Assembly: GCF_036010665.1 (NCBI RefSeq)
Contig: NZ_CP108581.1
Span: 1,677,501-1,741,500 of the forward strand
Direction of reading: 5' to 3'
Origin: Microbispora sp. NBC_01189
Lineage (GTDB): Bacteria > Actinomycetota > Actinomycetes > Streptosporangiales > Streptosporangiaceae
DNA: 64,000 nt
Shown: positions 18,094-25,853 of the stretch, one piece after another
How the letters are laid out: every line of letters starts with the position of its first letter
Numbering within the stretch: the first letter of the stretch is position 1
Program-made: the position numbers and the translations under genes
Notes under the pieces: model-generated
What the model saw: only the letters and a program-made list of their open reading frames with translations
What the model was told of the DNA's origin: nothing
Database searches by the model: none

Positions 18094-19623
18094 TTATTCG
18101 TCCTCGGCGGCCAGAGTGATGACCATGGCGAGGCGCTTGCGCGGGTCGTCCAGGTTCAGCAAAGTCACCTCACTCATCCTGCGCAGCCTGTTGCGGACCG
18201 TGTTGGCGTGTACGCCGAGCCGTTCGGCGGCGACCGCGAGATCGCCCTGGGCCTCCAGCCATGCCCGCAACGTCGGCACGTAGTGGGTGTCGTGGAGGGC
18301 GTCGTGCCGTCGCAGCACACTCACCGGCCCGCGTGCCGGGGTCCGGCCCGCGCGCGCCGCGGCCCGCAACCGCTGCAGCAGGATGTCGTCCCAGGACTCG
18401 TCGTACGCGGGTGGCTCGGCCTGGGGTGCGCCTCTCTCATGCAGCGCCAGGCACTCCTCCGCCTCCTGCCGGCTGGCCGGCAGCTCCGCCGCCTGGGCCA
18501 CGCCGCCGATCCCGGCCGTGATCCGCACCCGCGACGGCAGCGCGGCCCGCAGCGCGCCCACCCACTCCCGCGCCGCCGACGCCCGCGTGCCCGGCAAGAT
18601 CGTATGGAGCGTGTCGCCCAGCAGGGCGCTCCGCCCGGGCCTGGACCAGCCGAAACCCGCGGTGGCCCGGTCGAAGGCCAGCAGAAGCATGGCGTGCCGG
18701 TCCTCGGCCGTGTGCGCGCGGACCGCGATGACGCGCATCTCCCGCGGGGCCAGCCCCAGCTGGCTGACCACCGTCTCAGCGTCGGCGGTGCCCTCAAGCA
18801 GCCGGATGACCAGGTCGGACTCCACCTTCCGCTCCAGGTCGGCGCTCGCCCGGGAGCGCAGCAGGTGCAACGTCACCGTGCGCGCGCCGTTCGCCAGCGC
18901 GGTGTGCGCCGCCCCGGTCAGCGGGTTGGCGCACGTCACCCACACCGAGCCGAGCAGTTCGCGCCCGGCCCGCACCGCGACCACCATCCGCCCGGTCAGG
19001 CCGTGGTCCGGGTCCGGCTCGACGAAGATCGGCTCGTCCGTCGACGACAGACGAGCGAACACCCCCCGTGACCGGAAGAGGGCCCGCAGCCGGTCCGGAA
19101 CCTGCCGCACCAGGATCGTCTCCAGCCGGGCCGGGTCGCCCGCCTGCTGGGAGCGGGAGTAGGCGAGCACCCGCGAGAGCCGATCCTCGATGGTCACCGC
19201 GCCGCCGACGACGTCCGCCAGGCTGTCGGCCAGCGCGAACAGGTCCGTGGGCCCCCGCCCCGCCTCGGTCTCCCGGCCTTCCAGCACCAGGCCGTAGACC
19301 AGGCCCACGAGGTGACTCCAGGGCACCGCGGGGTCGGCCCGCATCACGGCCACGCCCTGGTCGTCACCGGTCGCGGTGGCCTCGCGCTCGCTTTCGGCTC
19401 CGGCGCGCACCAGGACCACCTTCGCCTGCGCCGCGACCGCCCACCGCACCGCCTCGGCCACCGACCCGGCTCCCACGGCCACGAGCACGTCACCGGTGAC
19501 CCGGCTGTCGGTCGCGTCCGGTATCGCCACGCTTCGCAACTGTGCCGAACGCGTCTCGGGCCGCCCGCACAGCCGTACGCCGTACCCGCCCAGCACGTTG
19601 ACCAAGCGATCCAACCTGATCAT
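18094..19623 (-). CDS. PucR-family transcriptional regulator
   Basis: This is a second PucR/CdaR-type regulator, 509 residues. It opens MIRLDRLVNVLGGYGVRLCG, has a middle region with a GAF-like stretch around LADSLADVVGGAVTIEDRLSRVLAYS, and ends with an HTH_30 domain. That domain contains LRAWLEAQGDLAVAAERLGVHAN and then TVRNRLRRMSEVT. It heads the same-strand block that leads to the FAD oxidase and the hydantoinase operon, so it is the likely local activator or sensor. I chose the ATG at 19623 because GGTGGAG lies six bases upstream; a GTG at 19635 is the alternative. A palindrome at 19631-19644 overlaps this ribosome-binding site. Confidence 0.9.
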   Translation of the reverse strand: MIRLDRLVNVLGGYGVRLCGRPETRSAQLRSVAIPDATDSRVTGDVLVAVGAGSVAEAVRWAVAAQAKVVLVRAGAESEREATATGDDQGVAVMRADPAVPWSHLVGLVYGLVLEGRETEAGRGPTDLFALADSLADVVGGAVTIEDRLSRVLAYSRSQQAGDPARLETILVRQVPDRLRALFRSRGVFARLSSTDEPIFVEPDPDHGLTGRMVVAVRAGRELLGSVWVTCANPLTGAAHTALANGARTVTLHLLRSRASADLERKVESDLVIRLLEGTADAETVVSQLGLAPREMRVIAVRAHTAEDRHAMLLLAFDRATAGFGWSRPGRSALLGDTLHTILPGTRASAAREWVGALRAALPSRVRITAGIGGVAQAAELPASRQEAEECLALHERGAPQAEPPAYDESWDDILLQRLRAAARAGRTPARGPVSVLRRHDALHDTHYVPTLRAWLEAQGDLAVAAERLGVHANTVRNRLRRMSEVTLLNLDDPRKRLAMVITLAAEDE

Positions 19624-19630
19624 GTGCAAC

Positions 19631-19644
19631 TCCACCGTGGTGGA
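19631..19644. promoter_or_regulatory. Palindrome over the pucR ribosome-binding site
   Basis: TCCACC and GGTGGA flank a 2-base centre just upstream of the ATG at 19623 and include its ribosome-binding sequence. A further half-like GTGGTGGA lies at 19661-19668. A two-base loop is too tight for an RNA hairpin with all six pairs, so a DNA operator, perhaps for autoregulation, is more likely. Confidence 0.4.
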
Positions 19645-19687
19645 AGGTTTTCGAATGTTCGTGGTGGATTGAGCCCGAAAACGGCCA

Positions 19688-19722
19688 AAGGCCTGATCTC
19701 CGATTCGGAAGACCAGGCCCTT
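19688..19722 (-). terminator. Hairpin downstream of the first initiator tRNA
   Basis: On the minus strand an AAGGGCCTG arm pairs with CAGGCCTTT through an interrupted stem, with one bulge and two internal mismatches, seven bases after the tRNA 3' end. A short T-run follows. It is a plausible intrinsic terminator. Confidence 0.55.
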
Positions 19723-19728
19723 GACTCT

Positions 19729-19805
19729 TGGTAGCGGGGACAGGATTTGAACCTGCGACCTCTGGGTTATGAGCCCAGCGAGCTACCGAACTGCTCCACC
19801 CCGCG
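19729..19805 (-). tRNA. tRNA-fMet (initiator), anticodon CAU, CCA encoded
   Basis: The minus strand reads a complete 77-base cloverleaf starting CGCGGGGTGGAGCAG, with anticodon loop CTCATAA flanked by the GGG/CCC pairs typical of initiators, then GGTTCAAATCC in the T arm. The first base C faces U at position 72, so the 1-72 pair is broken, the hallmark of bacterial initiator tRNA. The 3' CCA is encoded (plus-strand tgg at 19729-19731). One D-loop base differs from the copy at 22458-22531. Confidence 0.96.
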
Positions 19806-20021
19806 TCGTTGTGTCTCTATGTTACCCACCCCACGGAGCGAACAGCAAATCGGATCGGGGGAAGGCCGGCCGGTCCGGAGGCCCGTCGTCGGTGGGCTTC
19901 GGGAGTAACCCGGCATCGGCGGCTTCCCGGTAGCCTCCACCGCCACTACGCATCAGCGGCACGAGCAGGATTCGTGCTGACCGCGATGCCCTGACCCGCC
20001 GGCGGCTGTGACTCTGGAGGC

Positions 20022-20423
20022 ATGGCTCCACGTTGTCTGATCGTCGACGACAGCGACTGCTTCCTGCAGGCCGCTCGCGAGATGCTCCACGCTGAAGGAA
20101 TCGCCGTGGTGGGCGTGGCGTCCACCACGGCCGAAGCGCTCGACCGGTGTGCCGATTCGCGACCGGATGTCGTGCTTATGGACGTCGACCTCGGGCAGGA
20201 AAGCGGATTGGACGCGGCCCAGCGGATCGCCGACACGGCGGCCGACGGCCGGCCGCGCGTCATCTTGATCTCGGCCCGGCATGAGGAGGACCTCGCGGAG
20301 CTGATCGAGGCCAGCCCCGCCATCGCCTTCCTGCCCAAGCTGCGCCTGTCCGGGGCAGCGGTCAACGAGGCCCTGTGGGCGGCGGACTCGGGATCGGGCC
20401 TGCAGGAGGGAGCCGATCGATGA
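20022..20423 (+). CDS. Receiver-only response regulator
   Basis: This 133-residue protein is a stand-alone REC domain with no output domain. The acidic pocket is D9-D10 (LIVDDSD), the phosphoacceptor is D54 in VVLMDVDLG, the switch serine is S84 in LISAR, and the conserved lysine is K106 in FLPKL. The ATG at 20022 follows GGAGG. The gene overlaps the histidine-kinase start by four bases (ATGA), so the two form a cognate pair. Such a REC-only protein could act as a phosphate relay or sink, or could act by protein contact. No DNA-binding partner is encoded nearby. Confidence 0.92.
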   Translation: MAPRCLIVDDSDCFLQAAREMLHAEGIAVVGVASTTAEALDRCADSRPDVVLMDVDLGQESGLDAAQRIADTAADGRPRVILISARHEEDLAELIEASPAIAFLPKLRLSGAAVNEALWAADSGSGLQEGADR

Positions 20424-21784
20424 CGGACCGACGGTGCTCCATCAGGACCCGCCTGACCATGATCGCCGGGATGGTGATGGCGGTGATCTACACCGCTCTT
20501 GCGGGGCTCATCCTGGTGGTGCTGCGGGAGAGCGCCGCGAAGTCCCGGACCGAGCGACTGGTCACCGACGCCGTCCGGTTCCTCCGGCACGCCCGCACCC
20601 ACGGGCCCTGGTCCGCACCCCGGCCGGACATCTCCGGCACCGCGATCCAGGTGTTCACCCCGTCCGGAGCACAGGCCATGGCGACGCCGGACCTGGCGGG
20701 CCGGCCGCCGATCGTCAATTTCCGTCCCGACCCCGACTCCCATGTGATCAAGACGCTGTGCGACCTGCCCGCGTTTCCCGGCCGGTGCCGGATCGTGATC
20801 GACATCCCCTACCACGTCAGAGGCGACATGTGGCGGCTGTACATGGCCGCCCCCGACGTGCCGTGGTACGTCAGCCCCGGACTCCTGGGCTCGCTCATCG
20901 CCTGCTGGCTGCTGCTGCTCGCGTTCACCGCCTGGGGCGCCCACCGCATCGTGGGCAAGACCCTGGCGCCGGTGCACGCGATCAGCGCCAAGCTCGCCAC
21001 GATCGCCGCCAGCGACCTGGGCGAACGGGTGCCGGTCCCCGAGAGCCGCGACGAGCTGCGGCATCTGGCCGAGACCGCCAACCAGGCTCTGGCGCGGGCC
21101 CAGGCGGCGGTGCAGCGGCAGCTCCGGTTCGCCTCCGACACCAGTCACGACCTGCGCAGCCCGCTGGCCGCCATGCGCACAGAACTGGAGGACGCACTGG
21201 CGCATCCGGAGGACACCGACTGGCCGGACACCGGCAAGGCGGTGCTGGGCAGCGTCGAGCGCCTGCAAGCCCTGGTCGCCGACCTGCTCCAGCTGTGCCG
21301 GCTGGACGCGGGTGTCAGCGGCCGGAACGACCCCGTCGATCTGACCGGCCTGGTGCGCGACGAGCTGGACCGGCGACCGCGCAAGGTGACGGTGGTTGAG
21401 CGGTTCGATGCCGCGGTGGTGGTCGACGGCGACCGGATCGGCCTCGCCCGGCTGCTGACCAACCTCCTCGACAACGCCGAGCGGCACGCCGTCTCCAGCA
21501 TTACCGTCACGGTCGGTCACCACGACGGCTCCGCGGTGCTGACGGTGACCGACGACGGTGAGGGCATCGCGCCCGACCAGCGGGAGGTCGTGTTCCATCG
21601 CTTCGTCCGCCTGGCCGCCTCGCGGGCCAGGGACGCCGACGGCAGTGGTCTCGGCCTGCCGATCGCCCGGCAGATCGCCGAGGCCCACGGCGGCACGCTC
21701 GTCATCGAGGACAGCGAGCGGGGCGCACGGTTCGTGCTGCGGATCCCCATCCCCCCGCCACGGCAATCGACCGAAAGTCCATGA
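20420..21784 (+). CDS. Two-component sensor histidine kinase
   Basis: This is a 454-residue membrane kinase. One transmembrane helix lies near residues 13-34 (MIAGMVMAVIYTALAGLILVVL), then an extracytoplasmic segment of about 120 residues, and a second helix near 155-178. A HAMP linker follows (LAPVHAISAKLATIAASDLGERVPVPES). The dimerisation/phosphoacceptor box is FASDTSHDLRSPLAAM, and the ATPase motifs are LLTNLLDNAERHAV, VTDDGEGIAPDQ and GSGLGLPIARQI. I chose the ATG at 20420 because it overlaps the receiver gene stop. The order, receiver first, is typical, but the regulator partner lacks a DNA-binding domain. The signal is unknown. Confidence 0.93.
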   Translation: MTDRRCSIRTRLTMIAGMVMAVIYTALAGLILVVLRESAAKSRTERLVTDAVRFLRHARTHGPWSAPRPDISGTAIQVFTPSGAQAMATPDLAGRPPIVNFRPDPDSHVIKTLCDLPAFPGRCRIVIDIPYHVRGDMWRLYMAAPDVPWYVSPGLLGSLIACWLLLLAFTAWGAHRIVGKTLAPVHAISAKLATIAASDLGERVPVPESRDELRHLAETANQALARAQAAVQRQLRFASDTSHDLRSPLAAMRTELEDALAHPEDTDWPDTGKAVLGSVERLQALVADLLQLCRLDAGVSGRNDPVDLTGLVRDELDRRPRKVTVVERFDAAVVVDGDRIGLARLLTNLLDNAERHAVSSITVTVGHHDGSAVLTVTDDGEGIAPDQREVVFHRFVRLAASRARDADGSGLGLPIARQIAEAHGGTLVIEDSERGARFVLRIPIPPPRQSTESP

Positions 21785-21791
21785 ACCACGC

Positions 21792-22334
21792 TCACCGGGC
21801 TGCCGGGCCGGGGGAACGCGGGGGTCTGAGGAGGATCAGCGCGTACTCGACCTGGTCGATGGGGTTGCCGTCGCCGAAGTCGTGGCCGCGCACCGCGCCC
21901 GATTCGGTGAAGCCAATCTTCCGGTAGAAGCGGCGCGACTGCGCGGTGTCCCGGAGCGTCCAGAGATGAACCCGGCCGAAGCCCTGCTCGCCGATCCTGC
22001 GCAGGGTCGCGGCCATCAGCGCGTTGGCGACACCGGTTCCCCAGCCGTCCGGATGGGCGTAACAGCCGAAGATCTCGGCGTACTCCGGTCGCGCCGGCGA
22101 GGCGCCGAAGTAGGTGTAGGCGAGGGGCCGGCCGTCCAGCGCGCCGAGCATGACGGTGTCCCGATTCTCGAGGAGCACGCCACGCCATTTGCCACGCCGG
22201 TGCCTGACCGCCTCGGCGGCGAACTCCGGGGAGAAGAACTTCGCGTAGACCGCCTGCCACGACTCCGCGTGGATCTCGCCGACCGCGTCCCCGTCCTCGG
22301 GTGTGGCTTCGGTGACCGTGAACACTCCACTCAC
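21792..22334 (-). CDS. GNAT-family N-acetyltransferase
   Basis: This 180-residue protein has the GNAT fold. It starts FTVTEATPEDGDAVGEIHAESW, carries the acetyl-CoA loop HPDGWGTGVANALMAATL and ends with LWTLRDTAQSRRFYRKIGFTESGA, the typical C-terminal motif-B region. It would acetylate an amine on a small molecule or protein; the target cannot be inferred. It starts at a GTG (22334) with only a weak ribosome-binding site and is convergent with the histidine kinase, seven bases apart. Confidence 0.88.
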   Translation of the reverse strand: MSGVFTVTEATPEDGDAVGEIHAESWQAVYAKFFSPEFAAEAVRHRRGKWRGVLLENRDTVMLGALDGRPLAYTYFGASPARPEYAEIFGCYAHPDGWGTGVANALMAATLRRIGEQGFGRVHLWTLRDTAQSRRFYRKIGFTESGAVRGHDFGDGNPIDQVEYALILLRPPRSPGPAAR

Positions 22335-22371
22335 ACCACGACGCTAGAGAACGTCACATGCCGCTGGCAAT

Positions 22372-22408
22372 GCGCGGCGCTCCTGGCAAACGCGCGGCGC
22401 TCCTGGCA
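22372..22408. repeat. Tandem repeat of a 17-base element, period 20
   Basis: GCGCGGCGCTCCTGGCA occurs twice (22372-22388 and 22392-22408) in the gap between the GNAT gene and the terminator of the second initiator tRNA. I see no gene function here. Confidence 0.85.
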
Positions 22409-22411
22409 GTG

Positions 22412-22449
22412 CGAAGGCCCGGTGTCCGTTTCCGGGCACCGGGCCTTCG
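22412..22449 (-). terminator. Strong hairpin downstream of the second initiator tRNA
   Basis: A long stem with arms CGAAGGCCCGGTG and CACCGGGCCTTCG closes a small loop that itself carries CCG/CGG pairs. It lies eight bases after the tRNA gene end on the minus strand. It lacks a U-tract but is the most stable hairpin nearby and probably ends the tRNA transcript. Confidence 0.7.
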
Positions 22450-22457
22450 ACTTCGAG

Positions 22458-22531
22458 TAGCGGGGACAGGATTTGAACCTGCGACCTCTGGGTTATGAGC
22501 CCAGCGAGCTACCGAGCTGCTCCACCCCGCG
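22458..22531 (-). tRNA. tRNA-fMet (initiator), anticodon CAU, CCA not encoded
   Basis: This is identical to the initiator at 19729-19805 over 74 bases except for one D-loop base (C here, T there). It has the same C1-U72 mismatch and GGG/CCC anticodon-stem pairs. The three bases after the discriminator read CTC, so CCA must be added enzymatically. Confidence 0.96.
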
Positions 22532-22615
22532 TCGGCTCTACGAGACTATCCTGCCCCGCTCCGGGAGGCAAACCGGAGCCCCGCGCCCTCGGTGGGCGCG
22601 GGGCTCCGGACGGGC

Positions 22616-25600
22616 TCAGCCGCTCGGCGCCGGGGTGGGAGCGGCGGCCGCAGGACTGCCGCTCGGACTCGCGCTCGCACTCGGCGTCGCGCTCCCGCTC
22701 GGCGCCGGGGTCGCCGACGACGACGTCCCCGACTTGAGCTTGGCCAGGTCGTCCAGCGCCTTCTTGAGCGCGTTCTGCGCGTCGCCGTACGCCTTCCAGT
22801 CGGTGGGGGTGTCCGACAGCGCCTTCTGCGAGTCCTCGAACGCCCGCTCCGCCCGGTCGAGCGCGGACGAGAGCGCCGAGGAGTTCGCCGGCTGCTGGGT
22901 GGACTGGTCCGGCTGCTGTTCCGGCTGCTGTTCCGGCTGCTGGTCGGGCGTCTGCTCCGGTGGGGTGGCCACGGTGCCGCCGAACACCTGCTGCAACGCC
23001 TCGCTCAGGTTGTCGCCGAAGCCGACCTTCTCGCCGAACAGCACGAGGACCTTGCGCAGCGTCGGATACTTGCCCGAGCTCTCCGCACGCGGCTGGATGT
23101 AGACCGGCTCGACGTAGAGCAGGCCGCCGCCGAACGGCAGCGTGAGCAGGTTTCCGTACAGCACGTCGGTCGCGCCGGCGGTGCCGCGCAGCAGGTTGAG
23201 CCGCTCCGAGACCGTCGGATTCGACTCGAACAGGTTCTGCGCCTGGGGTGGCCCCTGCACCGCGGTCGTGCTCGGTAGCTGCAGGATCTCCAGTTGCGGG
23301 TTCGGTGTCGCGGCGGTCGCGTCGACCGCCATGAACGCCGCCATGTTCTGCCGCTGGTTGGGCACGAACGTGGTCGTCAGCGAGAACCGCTCGGTTTCGC
23401 TGCCCGGCATCTTCATCGTCACGTAGTACGGCGGCTGCTTGCTCTTCTGGGTCGCCGGGTCCTCGGGGACCTTCCAGAAGTCCTGCGCGCCGAAGAACGC
23501 GTTGGCGTCGGTGACGTGGTAGGAGGTCAGGATCTCCCGCTGGGCCTTGAACAGGTCGGCCGGGTAGCGCAGATGGTTGCGCAGGTCCTGGCTGATCTCC
23601 GAGGCCGGCTTGACGACGCCGCCGAAGGCCTTCCGCCAGGTCTGGAGGACGGGGTCCTTCTCGTCCCAGGCGTAGAGCGTGACCGTGCCGTCGTAGGCGT
23701 CCACGGTGGCCTTCACCGAGTTGCGGATGTAGTTGACCTCGTCCCTCGGCACCTGAGGCACACCGAGCCGGCTGGTCTGGACGTCCGTCGTCAGCGACTC
23801 CAGGCTCTTGCGCTCGGAGTAGGGATAGGAGTCGGAGGTCGTGTACGCGTCCACGATCCACACGATGCGGCCGCCCACCACCGACGGGTACGGGTCACGG
23901 TCCAGCGTGAGGAACGGCGCGACCTGCTGGATGCGGTCCACCGGCTCGCGGTTGTAGAGGATGCGCGACTCGGGGTTGATGTTGGAGTTCAGCAGCAGGT
24001 TGGTCTCGCCGTACTTCACGGCGTAGAGGAGGCGGCGGAAGAAGTTGCCGACCGAGACGCCGCCCTTGCCCTCGTAGGTGCTGTCGACCTGGCCCGTCTT
24101 GTTCTGCTGGTCGTCGCCCTGCTGTCCCTGCTGGGGATAGTCGAGCTCGACCGGCTTGGCCCCCTTGGGGCCGCCGACGATCGAGTAGTCGGGCGAGTTC
24201 TCCCCGAAGTAGACGCGGGGCTCGTAGTCGCCGAGGTCGCCGGCCGGCGGGATGTCCCTCTCGCTGAAGACCGGCAGGCCGCTGCTGTCCACCTTGTTGC
24301 CCGGCGCGGCGACAAACCCGAAGCCGTGCGTGTAGACGAGGTGGCTGTTGATCCAGTTGCGCTGGCCCTCCGGCGGAAGGCCGATCTCCCGGACCGCCAC
24401 GACGGTGTCGCGCAGCTTGCCGTCGACCGAGTATCTGTCGATGTCGAGCTGCTCGGGGAACTGGTAGTAGCCGCGGATCTGCTGCTTCTGCTGGAAGGTC
24501 GGCGACAGCAGGCTGGGGTCGAGCAGGCGCATGCCGGGGATGGCCGACGCCTCGGTCTGCAGCACGGAGGCGTCGGTGTCGGTCTTCGCGCTGTACTCCG
24601 TGACCTTCGCCGTATCGACGCCGTACGCCTTGCGGGTCGCGTCGATGTTGCGCTGGATGTACGCCTGCTCCTTGCTCTGCTGGTTCGGCCGCACCTGGAA
24701 CTGCTCGACCAGCGAGGGATAGACGGTGCCGATCAGCACGGCCGACAGGACGAGGAGCCCGAACGCCGCCCCCGGCCACATCCCGCCGGGGCGGATGACG
24801 CCGGCGAAGAAGATCAGCGCGCAGATGATGGAGATGGCCGCGAGGATCCCCTTGGCCGGGAGCACGGCGTGCACGTCGGTGTAGGAGGCGCCGAAGACCT
24901 TGCCCCGGTCGGAGAAGACCAGGCTGTACCGGTCGAGGAAGTAGGCCGCGCCCTTGAGCAGGACGAACACGCCGAGCAGCACCGACAGGTGGACCCGGGC
25001 GGCCCGGGTGGCGTGCACCCCTCCGGGCGAGGAGATGCGGAACCCGCCGTACAGGTAGTGCACGGCGGTGGCCGCGATGATCGACAGGATCACGGCGGTG
25101 AACAGGAAGTTCAGCAGCATCCGCAGGAACGGATACGTGAACATGAAGAACGAGAGGTCGAGCCCGAACTGGTCGTCCTTCTGGCCGAACGGCGTGGCGT
25201 TGGCGAAAAGGAGCCAGGTCTTCCACTGCCCGGCCGTGGACGACCCGGTGAACAGGGCGAGGACGCCCATGCCGACCAGGAAGACCAGCCGCCGGTGCGG
25301 GTCGAGGGCCACCCGGTAGCGGTCGGCGCCCTGTGGCGCGCCGAACATCCCCGGGCCGAACATCGGGCGGGTGCGGTGCGCGAGCACCATGTTGCCGCCC
25401 ACGACGACCAGCATCAGGGCGGCTCCCACGACGAACAGCAGCACCTGGGTGAGCAGCATCGTGGAGAACACCGAGGAGAAGTGCACCGAGTCGTACCAGA
25501 GGTAGTCGGTGTAGATCCCCGCGAAGACGAGCAGTAATACGACGATCGCCACCACGGCGATCAGTACGGGTATCAGCAGGCGCGGCCGTCGGGGCAAGCG

Positions 25601-25636
25601 CACCGCCCGTCCGGCTCCGGGGCTCCGGAAGCTCAA
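22616..25636 (-). CDS. UPF0182-family large membrane protein
   Basis: This 1006-residue protein is the UPF0182/COG1615 type, homologous in position and sequence character to Rv3193c. It has about seven N-terminal transmembrane helices (the first IPVLIAVVAIVVLLLVFAGIY), then YTDYLWYDSVHFSSVF, a family hallmark. A large extracytoplasmic domain carries FGENSPDYSIVGGP and RILYNREPVDRIQQVAPFLTLDRDPYP. The C-terminus is a low-complexity tail with a QPEQ repeat, an Ala/Ser/Pro-rich end and a coiled-coil-like segment. The start is uncertain: the TTG at 25636 has AAGGGG upstream, while a GTG at 25603 would begin nearer the first helix. The function is unknown. Confidence 0.92.
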   Translation of the reverse strand: MSFRSPGAGRAVRLPRRPRLLIPVLIAVVAIVVLLLVFAGIYTDYLWYDSVHFSSVFSTMLLTQVLLFVVGAALMLVVVGGNMVLAHRTRPMFGPGMFGAPQGADRYRVALDPHRRLVFLVGMGVLALFTGSSTAGQWKTWLLFANATPFGQKDDQFGLDLSFFMFTYPFLRMLLNFLFTAVILSIIAATAVHYLYGGFRISSPGGVHATRAARVHLSVLLGVFVLLKGAAYFLDRYSLVFSDRGKVFGASYTDVHAVLPAKGILAAISIICALIFFAGVIRPGGMWPGAAFGLLVLSAVLIGTVYPSLVEQFQVRPNQQSKEQAYIQRNIDATRKAYGVDTAKVTEYSAKTDTDASVLQTEASAIPGMRLLDPSLLSPTFQQKQQIRGYYQFPEQLDIDRYSVDGKLRDTVVAVREIGLPPEGQRNWINSHLVYTHGFGFVAAPGNKVDSSGLPVFSERDIPPAGDLGDYEPRVYFGENSPDYSIVGGPKGAKPVELDYPQQGQQGDDQQNKTGQVDSTYEGKGGVSVGNFFRRLLYAVKYGETNLLLNSNINPESRILYNREPVDRIQQVAPFLTLDRDPYPSVVGGRIVWIVDAYTTSDSYPYSERKSLESLTTDVQTSRLGVPQVPRDEVNYIRNSVKATVDAYDGTVTLYAWDEKDPVLQTWRKAFGGVVKPASEISQDLRNHLRYPADLFKAQREILTSYHVTDANAFFGAQDFWKVPEDPATQKSKQPPYYVTMKMPGSETERFSLTTTFVPNQRQNMAAFMAVDATAATPNPQLEILQLPSTTAVQGPPQAQNLFESNPTVSERLNLLRGTAGATDVLYGNLLTLPFGGGLLYVEPVYIQPRAESSGKYPTLRKVLVLFGEKVGFGDNLSEALQQVFGGTVATPPEQTPDQQPEQQPEQQPDQSTQQPANSSALSSALDRAERAFEDSQKALSDTPTDWKAYGDAQNALKKALDDLAKLKSGTSSSATPAPSGSATPSASASPSGSPAAAAPTPAPSG
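22909..22944. repeat. 12-bp tandem repeat in the UPF0182 gene tail
   Basis: Three copies of ccggctgctgtt, the last with two changed bases, encode the QPEQ repeats in the C-terminal tail on the minus strand. Confidence 0.88.
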
Positions 25637-25853
25637 CGCTCAACCCCTTGTCTCGGATTGTCGGAAACTCAGATGGGTGTCAGATTGTCGCGGCGCAACG
25701 GTCCGTTCCTGGAAACCTACACCGCGAGGAGCGTGCGCGCGGTAACGGATCTGATCGTTATGGTGGCACCCCGTCGCCGCGCGGCGAACGCGGAACGGAC
25801 GCGGGGCCGGGACCGGAAGGGCCAGGTCAGCCGCCCCACGGGCCGCCGTACGG
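25637..25853. promoter_or_regulatory. Intergenic region upstream of the UPF0182 gene
   Basis: This 217-base gap holds the UPF0182 promoter. On the minus strand, CGACAATC occurs twice near 25660-25690. The part nearest 25853 has the composition of a Pro/Gly/Gln-rich coding stretch on the plus strand (PPHGPPYGQPAGQ) without a complete gene. Confidence 0.4.

Noticed and set aside
19729-22531. An integrated element bounded by the two tRNA copies
   Set aside because: No integrase, excisionase or transposase lies between them; the direct repeat is better treated as a possible duplication.
22473-23102. Plus-strand frame of 209 codons at the UPF0182 tail and tRNA
   Set aside because: It starts inside the tRNA and runs antisense through the repeat-rich tail; the protein has no recognisable features.
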